A stretch of DNA of 64,000 bases, taken from the NCBI RefSeq assembly GCF_017353175.1, contig NZ_JAFMYW010000001.1, positions 1,302,001-1,366,000 of the forward strand, given 5' to 3'. The stretch's first letter is position 1. Each line of letters starts with the position of its first letter. This stretch comes from Fibrella forsythiae. GTDB lineage: Bacteria > Bacteroidota > Bacteroidia > Cytophagales > Spirosomataceae. A program made the translations under genes and the position numbers. This document shows positions 36,388 to 46,264 of this stretch, in pieces. Under the pieces are notes generated by a model, which had not been told where the DNA came from, ran no database searches, and was given only the letters and a program-made list of their open reading frames with translations.

Positions 36388-37007
36388 TATTTTTTAACGT
36401 GTACTACTTTTTTTGTTTCGAAGAATTCACCCTCAAAGTAATCAGAGAGATTGTAAATGGTGTATTTATCAGGAATCTCGGCGAGTTCTTCGGTCAAATC
36501 GCCGCCTTTCAGATACAGAACCCCGTTGGGCAGGTCGTTGTTGCCGCGCTTCGTGATTTTGTAGCGCATCCAGCTCATAAACGGCTGTAGCCGCGTTACA
36601 GCCCGGCTCACCACAAAATCGTAGCTCTGGCCTATCGATTCGGCACGTACCTGCTCGGCACGCACGTTGGTCAGCCCCAGCGCCTCGGCCACGCCCTGCA
36701 CCACCGTGATTTTCTTGCCGATGCTATCCACCAGGTGAAACTGCACCAGCGGAAATAGGATCGCCAGCGGAATGCCGGGAAAACCGCCGCCCGTACCTAC
36801 GTCGAGAATCTCGGTGCCGGGCTTAAACTGAATCACCTTGGCAATACCCAGCGAATGCAGTACGTGCTTTTCATACAAGGCGTCGATATCCTGACGCGAG
36901 ATTACGTTGATTTTCGCGTTCCAGTCGCGGTATAGCCCGTCGAGCGCAGCAAATTGTCTTTTCTGCTCGTCGGTCAGGTTCGGGAAGTAGCTGTTAATGA
37001 GTTCCAC
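36387..37007 (-). CDS. rsmG: 16S rRNA (guanine527-N7)-methyltransferase
   Basis: The 206-residue enzyme shows the RsmG layout: the N-terminal WNAKINVISRQDID block, the SAM-binding ILDVGTGGGFPGIPLAI, and VVSRAVTRLQPF. It methylates G527 of 16S rRNA. Its neighbours are separated by repeat elements A and G. Confidence 0.94.
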   Translation of the reverse strand: MELINSYFPNLTDEQKRQFAALDGLYRDWNAKINVISRQDIDALYEKHVLHSLGIAKVIQFKPGTEILDVGTGGGFPGIPLAILFPLVQFHLVDSIGKKITVVQGVAEALGLTNVRAEQVRAESIGQSYDFVVSRAVTRLQPFMSWMRYKITKRGNNDLPNGVLYLKGGDLTEELAEIPDKYTIYNLSDYFEGEFFETKKVVHVKK

Positions 37008-37024
37008 GTGTCAAAATATTACGC

Positions 37025-37147
37025 TTCAGGGATATAGTTCCAGGTTTCAAATGGCGCTGCTGATCAACCGGCTGATTGCTTGGCAAAGCACCGCAACGGC
37101 AGACCGTTTAACATCTGAAACTCGAAATTGAATGCCCGAAACTAGTT
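37025..37147. repeat. Decayed palindromic element G
   Basis: The gap between the GT2 gene and rsmG holds an imperfect palindrome. The left part has GTTCCAGGTTTCA followed by GGCGCTGCTG. The right part, read in reverse, has 7-bp units such as AGTTTCA and AATTTCG, then TGCCGTTGCGGTGC. These modules recur in elements D and F and in the 49-nt repeats. Confidence 0.5.
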
Positions 37148-38311
37148 TCACCATCCTGTCTGTTTGCGGCGCCAGGTAAAGACCATGCGTGCGGTCGACA
37201 GGCAATAATAAACGGCCAGCGTGAGGTCGGTGGCCGGCATCGCATACCAGCGAACCAACTGGTCGAATCGGTGGCTGATACGGCCGATTATACCCCAAAA
37301 TAAACCAAAACGAAGCACAAACAGACCGGTTGTGATCAGCAACAGCGGCTGATACAGTAACGTGGTCTGATGGGTCAGTATAAGCCAGACAACGTACCCA
37401 GCCACCAGCAAGCCCAGCAACCAGCTGAGCACGTGAGTGCCTGTGATGAGGCCCAGCCAGAGCTTATCGCCGGTTTTATAATGTTTACCTACGGCCAGAT
37501 GCCGCTGTTTCTGCCGTTTCCAGTCAGCCCAGGTTTCTTTCGGCGTCGACAGCGTGAACGTATCCGGGTGCAGGCTGACGGCTACATTTTGAGGCGTAGC
37601 GGCTTCATTTACGAACAGATCATCATCGCCGCCCCACACGCGCATATGGCTGTAAAAACCTTTATGCCGGAAAAACAGATCGCGCCGATACAGCAGGTTA
37701 CGCCCCACGCCCATGTAGGGCCGCCCCGCAAGAGCCATTGATACGTATTGCACGGCCGTAAACAGGGTTTCTGAGCGAATCAGGAAGTTGAGAAAACCGG
37801 GGCGGCGGCTATACGGCGAGATACCCAGTACCATTTCGGTCGACGGACTCTGGAGTGGCGCTACCATACCCGCCAGCCATTGATCAGACGCGGGACGACA
37901 ATCGGCATCGGTCAGCAAAACGGTCGGGTACGTTGCCTTTTTCATGGCAATGGTCAGTGCATATTTTTTGGGCGTCACATGCGCCGCTTCCACATCGACC
38001 CGGATATAGCGTAGGTTAGGCAGCAACGGCACCAGTTCCTCCAGCAGTACGTCGGAAAGATCGGTGGAGCGGTCGTCCATCACCAGCACTTCAAAGAGTG
38101 GGTAATCCTGCGCGGTCAGCATCGGGAGCAGTTCGAGCAGGTTATCGTGTTCGTTATTGGCACAAACCACGACTGTTACTCCCTGGGCAGCAGACGGCGC
38201 ACCAACCGGGGTCGGCACAGGCCGAAACGCCGTTCGGGCAAACAGAAAAAGGAGGCACAGCACCTGAATCACCAGCACGCCAAGCCATCCCGCCAGTAAA
38301 CTAGTAATCAC
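37148..38311 (-). CDS. Membrane glycosyltransferase, family 2
   Basis: The 387-residue protein has one N-terminal membrane helix, a GT-A catalytic domain (VTVVVCANNEHDNL, VLVMDDRSTD, VLLTDADCRP, and a QKQRHLAVG acceptor-binding block) and about three C-terminal helices. It builds an extracellular or lipid-linked glycan from a nucleotide sugar; acceptor is unknown. It is divergent from tgt. Confidence 0.88.
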   Translation of the reverse strand: MITSLLAGWLGVLVIQVLCLLFLFARTAFRPVPTPVGAPSAAQGVTVVVCANNEHDNLLELLPMLTAQDYPLFEVLVMDDRSTDLSDVLLEELVPLLPNLRYIRVDVEAAHVTPKKYALTIAMKKATYPTVLLTDADCRPASDQWLAGMVAPLQSPSTEMVLGISPYSRRPGFLNFLIRSETLFTAVQYVSMALAGRPYMGVGRNLLYRRDLFFRHKGFYSHMRVWGGDDDLFVNEAATPQNVAVSLHPDTFTLSTPKETWADWKRQKQRHLAVGKHYKTGDKLWLGLITGTHVLSWLLGLLVAGYVVWLILTHQTTLLYQPLLLITTGLFVLRFGLFWGIIGRISHRFDQLVRWYAMPATDLTLAVYYCLSTARMVFTWRRKQTGW

Positions 38312-38360
38312 CAGAACGGTAGCAGTTTAATCAAAGGAGGAAGTAGACTATTCAACGCCG

Positions 38361-38368
38361 CAAAGATA
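38361..38368 (-). promoter_or_regulatory. Promoter (-7) for the GT2 gene
   Basis: The minus strand reads TATCTTTG, an exact TAnnTTTG match 50 nt upstream of the start codon. Confidence 0.45.
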
Positions 38369-38387
38369 GAGACAAACAGCGGCATCG

Positions 38388-38395
38388 TACCTTTG
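38388..38395 (+). promoter_or_regulatory. Possible promoter (-7) for tgt
   Basis: TACCTTTG matches TAnnTTTG and lies about 130 nt before tgt. Element B would then be in the 5' leader of the tgt transcript. No good -33 TTG is visible. Confidence 0.35.
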
Positions 38396-38417
38396 TGGTT
38401 TCAGCACAATGCTTTCT

Positions 38418-38516
38418 GTTTACCGTTTACTGTTTGCTGTTTACAGTTGCGCTGCTCATGAGCCTCAGGGTACTTATGGCAGCGCAACTGTAAACAGCAA
38501 ACAGTAAACGGTAAAC
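38418..38516. repeat. Heptad-periodic palindromic element B (perfect 37-bp arms)
   Basis: Arms 38418-38454 and 38480-38516 are exact reverse complements with a 25-nt loop containing CAGGGTACTT. The arm uses the same 7-bp units as element A but in another order (GTTTACC first, GTTTACA last), capped by GTTGCGCTG. It lies just before the tgt start codon. Confidence 0.85.
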
Positions 38517-38524
38517 TCCAACCA

Positions 38525-39655
38525 ATGACCTTTACAATTCAACACAACGATCCGGCTTCGCAGGCACGCACAGGTACGTTAACTACCGATCATGGCCCAA
38601 TTCAAACCCCTATTTTCATGCCTGTCGGTACGGCGGGAACGGTAAAAGCGGTGCATCAGCGCGAACTGGAAACAGATATCAATGCCGACATTATTCTTGG
38701 CAATACCTACCATCTCTATCTACGTCCCGGCCTCGACGTGCTTCAGCAGGCGGGCGGTCTTCACGGTTTCAACGGCTGGAAACGACCCATTCTGACCGAT
38801 TCGGGGGGCTATCAGGTCTATTCGCTCTCAAACACCCGGAAGATCAAGGAAGAGGGCGTCACGTTCAAATCGCATATCGACGGATCGAAACATACATTCA
38901 CGCCAGAGGGAGTAATGGACATCCAACGCACGATCGGGGCCGATATCATGATGGCTTTCGATGAGTGTACCCCCTACCCCTGCGACTACGCCTATGCCAA
39001 AAAATCGATGGACATGACCCACCGCTGGCTCGACCGCTGCATTACGCGTTTCGACGAAACAGAGGGGCATTACGGCTACACGCAATACCTGTTCCCCATC
39101 GTTCAGGGCAGCACATATACCGATTTGCGGCGCGAATCGGCGGCTATCGTTGCCGGTAAAGAACGGGTGGGTAACGCCATCGGTGGTCTGGCCGTTGGCG
39201 AACCGGCCGAAGAGATGTATAAAACCATCGACCTGGTCAACGAGATTCTGCCCCGCCATAAACCGCGCTACCTGATGGGCGTGGGTACGCCCGCCAACAT
39301 TCTGGAAGCCATTGCGCTGGGCGTCGACATGTTCGACTGCGTGATGCCAACCCGCAACGGCCGCCACGGACTGCTGTTTACAACGGAAGGAATCATGAAC
39401 ATGAAGAACGAAAAATGGAGCCGTGACTTCAGCCCTATCGACGCCGGTTTGGGCGGCTACGCCAGTACGTTCTACACAAAAGCCTACGTGCGCCACCTCT
39501 TCAAGTCAGACGAACTGCTGGCCGGCCAAATTGGCTCGCTTCAAAATCTGACGTTCTACCTCTGGCTCGTCCGGCAAGCCCGCGCCCATATCGAAGCCGG
39601 CGATTTTGTGTCGTGGAAAAACGATATGGTGAAGCGATTAATGGTAAGGATGTAG
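38525..39655 (+). CDS. tgt: tRNA-guanine transglycosylase lacking the zinc cysteines
   Basis: The 376-residue enzyme exchanges G34 for the queuosine precursor. Catalytic Asp in LTDSGGYQVYSL (D92) and the nucleophile Asp in MFDCVMPTRNGRHG are present, as is GGLAVGE. The usual zinc motif CxCxxC after the RNA-binding loop is replaced by a GLGGYASTFYTKAY stretch; only the following His (VRHL) remains. The same loss is, to my knowledge, common in Bacteroidota. Length is normal. Confidence 0.94.
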   Translation: MTFTIQHNDPASQARTGTLTTDHGPIQTPIFMPVGTAGTVKAVHQRELETDINADIILGNTYHLYLRPGLDVLQQAGGLHGFNGWKRPILTDSGGYQVYSLSNTRKIKEEGVTFKSHIDGSKHTFTPEGVMDIQRTIGADIMMAFDECTPYPCDYAYAKKSMDMTHRWLDRCITRFDETEGHYGYTQYLFPIVQGSTYTDLRRESAAIVAGKERVGNAIGGLAVGEPAEEMYKTIDLVNEILPRHKPRYLMGVGTPANILEAIALGVDMFDCVMPTRNGRHGLLFTTEGIMNMKNEKWSRDFSPIDAGLGGYASTFYTKAYVRHLFKSDELLAGQIGSLQNLTFYLWLVRQARAHIEAGDFVSWKNDMVKRLMVRM

Positions 39656-39779
39656 AAGAGGGAGGAAAGGGAGGAGGGGGAAGAAAAGAAGGAAGGGGAT
39701 GCTTACGCGCTGGTATTGCTTACGCAGATGCCCCTTCCTCCCTTTCTTCCCCTCCTCCCTCTCTTCCCTTTCCTCCTCT
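39655..39779. repeat. Purine/pyrimidine palindromic element J between tgt and tamL
   Basis: A G/A-only run after the tgt stop (about 39655-39699) faces a C/T-only run before the tamL stop (about 39730-39779), forming an imperfect stem of about 45 bp. The interior repeats GCTTACGC twice. The element runs from one stop codon to the other. It could form a triplex or act as a bidirectional terminator. Confidence 0.6.
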
Positions 39780-42402
39780 AAAACGGATACCCGATGCCGA
39801 AGACAACGTTGACTGGGTTAGTACCCGAGAACGGGGTTTTAAACGAGAACCTGTTCAGGATAAATCGCTCATCGACCAGTTGTTTCGTCGTTGCATCAAC
39901 GTACCTGCGCGAGGGGTCGTAGGCTTTCACGGCAAAGTCGAAGCGGATCACAAAAAACGAGAAATCAAGGCGTAAGCCCACGCCTGTGCCTACGGCAAGT
40001 TGTTGATAGAACGTACCGGGCCGAAATACCGCGTTTGGGTTGTTTCCCGGATCACGGAGCAGCCACACGTTTCCGGCGTCAACGAACACGGCGCCATTTA
40101 TATCAGCCCCAAAGTGGAAAAGTCTGGCCCGTAATTCGGCTGAGCCTTCCACTAATACGTCGCCTGGTTGCTCGAAACGATAATCGAACTCCCCATTCTG
40201 GCCGTTAGCAAAGACCGGCAACGTTGTTCCATCCGATAGCGTGAATGAACGCGGATACGACGCCCCTAAACCCAGACGGCGGGGCAACCAGGCCCGTACA
40301 CTGTTGGAACCACCCGCGAAGAACCGTTTTTCATAGGGGGCGGTCAGATTGGACCCATAGCCAAAGACGACCCCGGCATTTACCCGAAAAGCCAGCAGCG
40401 CACGTGACGAGATAGGCAGGTAGTGCCGGTAATCTACGTTTGTGCGCAGGTACTTGTATAAGTTCAGGCCTGAGCTTTGCGATAGGGATTCGACCGCCGA
40501 GGTCTTCAACAGATTCAGCGTGGTGCCACCCGACTCAAGCGTTGTCCGGAAGAAATTGGCGCGTTTGTTTTGCCCCAGAATATTGGTATTGTACGTGTAG
40601 CCAAAACTTATGCTGGAGAAAAATGCGTTTCGAAAGCTGTTGCCAATTGTGCTCCCCTCGTTCGTCAGGCTATCCAGCGACTTTTGAAACTGTGCGCCGA
40701 TATCCGTTTGTTGAATACCAGCCTGCAGGTAGTTGACGTCAACGATGCTGGCGTTGAATTGCTGCGTCTGGGTACGTTGCCACAGGTACGTCATGGTACC
40801 GCGCAGATTTCGACGGGTGTAATCGGGCCGGTCGGTAATCGTGTATCCCAGCGATAACTGCGTACGTGGGTTAAGCTCATTGAAGAGAAAACGCGTTTTT
40901 CCGGGAAACAGAATCTGTGGAAAAATCAACGAAGTCGTCAGGCCAAATTCCTGCGAATACAGCACTTTATTGACGGCGAAACCTAACTGCGCTTCCAGAC
41001 CAAACCGAGCAGCTACCTCAAAAGTCTCCAGCCCGCCAAAGAGATTACGTACCCGTAGTGCAGCATTGGCATAGGGGCCCGGAAAACCCTGCCCATAGTA
41101 CAACACGGTTGCCCCTAACTCAGTGGTGATATCGTACTTATCCAGCGGAGTGGCCGTGATCACGGTTCTCAGGCGGCGACCAGTTGTATCCGTGAAGTTG
41201 ACGTTGGCAAACCGGAACTGGTTTAACAGAAAGAGCTGCCGTTGCGTGTCGGCGTAGTCTTTTAACCGGTAGAGCGCGCCCGGACGCAGGGATATTTTAG
41301 TATCAAGTAAGCGTGTCGAGTACATACCAGGCTCCAGAAAATACCGGATGCCATTGCGTCGAACCGTATCGACGGCCACTTTAGGGTCTCTGGCCAGCGT
41401 CATCTGCACGTCACCAACATAATAAACCGGGTGAGCGCTTTTTCCGGGCGGGTTCAGAATCTGCATGGTCAGATCAACAGGCTGGCTGGACTTATCCCCG
41501 GACACGTTCTGTATTGTATCATTCCCGAACGGGATTATGTACTGGCGTGAGAAGCTGTAGTAGCCGCTATTGCGCAGCAGCTCCTCAATTCGGACGCTTT
41601 CCGCAAAAACCTTGTCCTCGTCTAGCCGGTCATTCGCTTTAATCAGCGCAGCGCTAAGTGAATAGCCGACCAGCGAATCGATCCGTTTATCGGGAATGTC
41701 GTACGAAATTGACCGCAGAATTGACGGTATTCCTTCAGAAACAATGTAATTGACTCGTACTCGGCTGTCGGCCAGTGTATCAACGGTGTAGCGAACCGTT
41801 GCGCTCCGAAAGCCTTTCTTTCTCAGAAAGAGACGCATTTTAGCGGAGTCAGCCTGGGCGTCGGCCTGCACGAAGTAAACGGGGGGCTCGCCGAAATTAC
41901 GCATCACCCAGTTGCCTTTTTCGATGTATTTCTGATCACGTCGCGCTTCCCGGTTGAAGCGCCTGTTCAGTTTTTTCAACGCTTTGGAATCGCCTCCTAC
42001 CACCTGGCTCTCCTGTTCGAAACGCACGGTCAGCGCTTCTAATTCTTTACGCCTCTGTTCGGGGTCATACTTTCCGGAGAAGCCCTGATAAATCCATAAA
42101 CCAGGTGTAAAAGGCAGTTGAAGCAGTCGTTTGTTGGGACGTCGGGGAATAAGCGCTTCCAGTTCTTCGGTGTCAATGGTCTGATTTCCTTTGACAGACT
42201 GTGAAAAAAGCAGGTATTGATTCCCGGACCGTTTCGCTGGTGCGCAGGCGGCCATCAAATAAACAGACAGTAAAATCAGGCCACCGATCGTGCATACTGA
42301 GCGTTGGGCTTCATGCTTGCCAAAACTGAGTATACCTTTGGTCCACCACCGGGGTTTCTGCTCTACTGTATTGAACCGGGGGGCCGATTGTCTATTAGTC
42401 AT
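39778..42402 (-). CDS. BamA/TamA-like outer membrane lipoprotein (TamL-like)
   Basis: The 874-residue protein has a hydrophobic leader ending in lipobox LMAAC near residue 54, POTRA-like repeats (about 75-480), and a C-terminal 16-strand barrel ending FGIGYPF. A lipidated N-terminus on a BamA-type barrel is the TamL signature in Bacteroidota. TamL with TamB helps maintain or assemble the outer membrane. tamB is not adjacent here. The start codon lies 5 nt from the divergent trmH-like gene, so the true start could be downstream. Confidence 0.85.
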   Translation of the reverse strand: MTNRQSAPRFNTVEQKPRWWTKGILSFGKHEAQRSVCTIGGLILLSVYLMAACAPAKRSGNQYLLFSQSVKGNQTIDTEELEALIPRRPNKRLLQLPFTPGLWIYQGFSGKYDPEQRRKELEALTVRFEQESQVVGGDSKALKKLNRRFNREARRDQKYIEKGNWVMRNFGEPPVYFVQADAQADSAKMRLFLRKKGFRSATVRYTVDTLADSRVRVNYIVSEGIPSILRSISYDIPDKRIDSLVGYSLSAALIKANDRLDEDKVFAESVRIEELLRNSGYYSFSRQYIIPFGNDTIQNVSGDKSSQPVDLTMQILNPPGKSAHPVYYVGDVQMTLARDPKVAVDTVRRNGIRYFLEPGMYSTRLLDTKISLRPGALYRLKDYADTQRQLFLLNQFRFANVNFTDTTGRRLRTVITATPLDKYDITTELGATVLYYGQGFPGPYANAALRVRNLFGGLETFEVAARFGLEAQLGFAVNKVLYSQEFGLTTSLIFPQILFPGKTRFLFNELNPRTQLSLGYTITDRPDYTRRNLRGTMTYLWQRTQTQQFNASIVDVNYLQAGIQQTDIGAQFQKSLDSLTNEGSTIGNSFRNAFFSSISFGYTYNTNILGQNKRANFFRTTLESGGTTLNLLKTSAVESLSQSSGLNLYKYLRTNVDYRHYLPISSRALLAFRVNAGVVFGYGSNLTAPYEKRFFAGGSNSVRAWLPRRLGLGASYPRSFTLSDGTTLPVFANGQNGEFDYRFEQPGDVLVEGSAELRARLFHFGADINGAVFVDAGNVWLLRDPGNNPNAVFRPGTFYQQLAVGTGVGLRLDFSFFVIRFDFAVKAYDPSRRYVDATTKQLVDERFILNRFSFKTPFSGTNPVNVVFGIGYPF

Positions 42403-42407
42403 TCCTT

Positions 42408-43157
42408 ATGATATCAAAATCTGTCGCGCAGTTTGTCAGGTCGTTGCACCAGAAAAAATACCGTCAGCAGGAAGGCTGCTTTCTGGTCGAAGGCGCGAAG
42501 AGCGTTCAGGAAGTGCTGTCATCAACATTTGAGGTCGATCTCTTACTGACGACAGACGCTTTCTACAAAGAAAACGCCGACGGGGCAGACCGCCAACGCT
42601 GCCGAATTGAAACCGCTACTGCCGAAGAACTAACCCGCGTTGGTACGCTCGAAAGCAATAACGCCGCGTTGGCCGTTGTCCGTATGCGTGCAAATGTACC
42701 GCTTTTACGAGCGCCAGACGCCTGGGTGTTGGTTCTCGATGACATTCGTGACCCCGGCAATCTGGGCACTATTTTGCGCATCGCCGACTGGTATGGGATC
42801 GACACCATTTTATGCTCGGAAACAACCGCTGACGTGTATAACCCAAAAGTAATTTCGGCCAGTAAGGGCTCGTTTACACGCGTAAACTGGTGGTATGGCG
42901 ATCTGACAGGCGTGCTCAACCAAGCCAATGCACCTGTGTACGGCGCTTTTCTGGATGGCGACGACGTTCATCAGAGTCCATTCAACGCAGCGGGCGGGTA
43001 TATCGTGATGGGCAACGAAGCCAACGGAATCGGTCCGAACATAACGCCGTTTGTTACCCAACGGATTACGATTCCCCGCTATGGCGACGCTGAGTCATTG
43101 AATGTTGGTATTGCCACCGCCGTGATCCTGGATAACCTCCGCCGCGTGCAGGGGTAG
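42408..43157 (+). CDS. TrmH/SpoU family RNA methyltransferase
   Basis: The 249-residue protein shows an N-terminal substrate-binding domain (VRSLHQKKYRQQEGCFLVEG) and the SPOUT knot motifs LDDIRDPGNLGTILRIADW, VMGNEANGI and PRYGDAESLNVGIATAVIL. It methylates a ribose 2'-OH in tRNA or rRNA. Its head-to-head pairing with tamL is familiar in Bacteroidota. Confidence 0.93.
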   Translation: MISKSVAQFVRSLHQKKYRQQEGCFLVEGAKSVQEVLSSTFEVDLLLTTDAFYKENADGADRQRCRIETATAEELTRVGTLESNNAALAVVRMRANVPLLRAPDAWVLVLDDIRDPGNLGTILRIADWYGIDTILCSETTADVYNPKVISASKGSFTRVNWWYGDLTGVLNQANAPVYGAFLDGDDVHQSPFNAAGGYIVMGNEANGIGPNITPFVTQRITIPRYGDAESLNVGIATAVILDNLRRVQG

Positions 43158-43218
43158 GTACGTTGCTCACTGGGTGATGTGGCGAGTTGCCTGTCAGTAG
43201 TACCACCTAAGTGCAACG

Positions 43219-43857
43219 TCACAACACGTCTGCAACGGGAAACACCATCTCAAAGGATGTCATTGCGATAGCCGCCAGCCGCGTACCCTGACTGATGTCG
43301 GGGAAGTAATCGGTGTTGATCTGAAGCGCATGAAGCGACGCGAACTGCCCTTTTCCGCTGGCCGAAGGTGCTGTCAGGACCAGTTCGTGCCCTCGCCGTT
43401 GGGTCACCTGAAAGCCGGGTAACAATCTTGTGCTCACCGGAAACGACAGGCCACCGGTGCTGACTCGCACCGAGAAAAATGCCTGCCCGTCTTTACGCAC
43501 CAGGTACGTCTTCGAGCCGTCTGGCTGGGTCGTAATCGTGAAATCGGCCTGCTCTTTCGGAATACCCCAGTTGGCGATGCCATTGTCGACGCTCACCTGG
43601 GTTGACACGTAGATTTTTGAGATCGAAAAGGTGGTTCGCCCGTTAAGGTTGAAGAGGCCGGGGATGAACAGCAACTCGCAGTACGGCCCCACATCCGACG
43701 ACGTATAATCGACGAGCATAACGGTACCGATCCAGCCGCGATACCCTGCCTGCTGGAAATCATCCAGAAACCCATGCTGCCGCACGAACATCTCGGGAAA
43801 ATGCGCAATCAGAACGAGGCCACTGCCCGTCAAGGTCCAGGGGGGTAATGCTGTCAT
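43219..43857 (-). CDS. Acetoacetate decarboxylase-like protein
   Basis: I choose the start at 43857 (MTALPPWTLTGSG), 212 residues; the longer frame adds an Arg/Gln/His-rich extension. The ADC fold is suggested by GWIGTVMLVDYTSSDVGPYCELLFIPG and NWGIPKEQADF, where the lysine matches the Schiff-base lysine position. Members include decarboxylases and related aldolase-type enzymes. The substrate is unclear. Confidence 0.75.
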   Translation of the reverse strand: MTALPPWTLTGSGLVLIAHFPEMFVRQHGFLDDFQQAGYRGWIGTVMLVDYTSSDVGPYCELLFIPGLFNLNGRTTFSISKIYVSTQVSVDNGIANWGIPKEQADFTITTQPDGSKTYLVRKDGQAFFSVRVSTGGLSFPVSTRLLPGFQVTQRRGHELVLTAPSASGKGQFASLHALQINTDYFPDISQGTRLAAIAMTSFEMVFPVADVL

Positions 43858-43955
43858 ACCGCAAGTAACTAGTTTTTCAGGTACAATGCTTTGTAGATTA
43901 GTGTGTTGCTGACGCCAGGCCCTTCGACCGCAATACATTAACGGCAACGTACCCA

Positions 43956-43988
43956 CAAAAAAAGCCCCGCCAGAAATCTGGCGGGGCT
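43956..43988 (-). terminator. Intrinsic terminator after the cyclophilin gene
   Basis: AGCCCCGCCAGA and TCTGGCGGGGCT form a perfect 12-bp GC-rich stem, followed on the minus strand by seven T. Confidence 0.88.
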
Positions 43989-44008
43989 CCTGAAAAGAGG
44001 ATTAACGC

Positions 44009-44452
44009 TTACGCTTCGGCTTCTTCCGTGATCGTGATCGACTGGATTTTGTCGCCTTGTTTGATCTGGTCAACGAGGTCGATACCGTCGGTTACTTTAC
44101 CGAAAACCGTGTGGTTCCGGTCGAGGTGAGCCGTATTCTGCCGGTTGTGGCATATGAAGAACTGTGAACCGCCCGTGTTGCGACCCCGGTGCGCCATGCT
44201 CAACACCCCGCGATCGTGGTATTGGTTGTCGCCCGACAGTTCGCAGGGAATGCTGTAGCCGGGGCCACCTGCACCCGTGCCGGTTGGGTCACCACCCTGA
44301 ATCATAAAGTTGGGAATGACGCGGTGAAACACAACACCGTCATAAAAACCAGACTTAGCCAGTTTCACAAAGTTGGCAACCGTACCCGGTGCATCTTTTT
44401 CAAAAAATTCGATCGTCATAGTACCACGATCGGTGTTCATTAGAGCTTTCAT
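44009..44452 (-). CDS. Peptidyl-prolyl cis-trans isomerase, cyclophilin type
   Basis: The 147-residue cytoplasmic enzyme shows VVFHRVIPNFMIQGGDPTGTG, the SQFFICH active site and HTVFGKVTDG. It speeds proline isomerisation during folding. There is no signal peptide, so it is PpiB-like. Element C lies upstream and a strong terminator downstream. Confidence 0.93.
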   Translation of the reverse strand: MKALMNTDRGTMTIEFFEKDAPGTVANFVKLAKSGFYDGVVFHRVIPNFMIQGGDPTGTGAGGPGYSIPCELSGDNQYHDRGVLSMAHRGRNTGGSQFFICHNRQNTAHLDRNHTVFGKVTDGIDLVDQIKQGDKIQSITITEEAEA

Positions 44453-44461
44453 TGGAAGAGA

Positions 44462-44560
44462 GTTTACCGTTTTCTGTTTACCGTTTTCTGTTACTCCGCT
44501 AGATTCAGATTAGTACTTAAGCAGCGCAACAGAAAACAGCAAACTGAAAACAGAAGACTG
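44462..44560. repeat. Heptad-periodic palindromic element C
   Basis: The left arm alternates GTTTACC and GTTTTCT and ends GTTACTCCGCT. The right arm, reversed, has GTTTTCA, GTTTGCT, GTTTTCT and ends GTTGCGCTGC. Pairing is imperfect but clear. The loop includes TAGTACTTAAG. It fills the gap between the ABC-F stop and the cyclophilin start. Confidence 0.7.
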
Positions 44561-44562
44561 TT

Positions 44563-46221
<1,659 letters not shown>

Positions 46222-46229
46222 TTAAGCCG

Positions 46230-46237
46230 CAAAGGTA
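46230..46237 (-). promoter_or_regulatory. Promoter (-7) for the ABC-F gene
   Basis: The minus strand reads TACCTTTG, exact TAnnTTTG, about 30 nt upstream of the ATG, in a 64-nt gap. Confidence 0.45.
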
Positions 46238-46264
46238 CGAAATTTTAGCGGGATTAGCAGGCGG

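Noticed and set aside
36291-38516. CRISPR array
   Set aside because: The 7-bp units are contiguous within hairpin arms, with no spacers of uniform length and no cas genes.
38828-39496. 222-codon open frame antisense to tgt
   Set aside because: It lies wholly within tgt, whose protein is clearly conserved. The antisense product is His/Val-rich and has no recognisable motif.
39613-39975. Plus-strand frame running through the purine-rich gap
   Set aside because: Its Gly/Lys/Arg and Pro/Ser low-complexity segments come from the palindrome, and it overlaps tgt and tamL ends.
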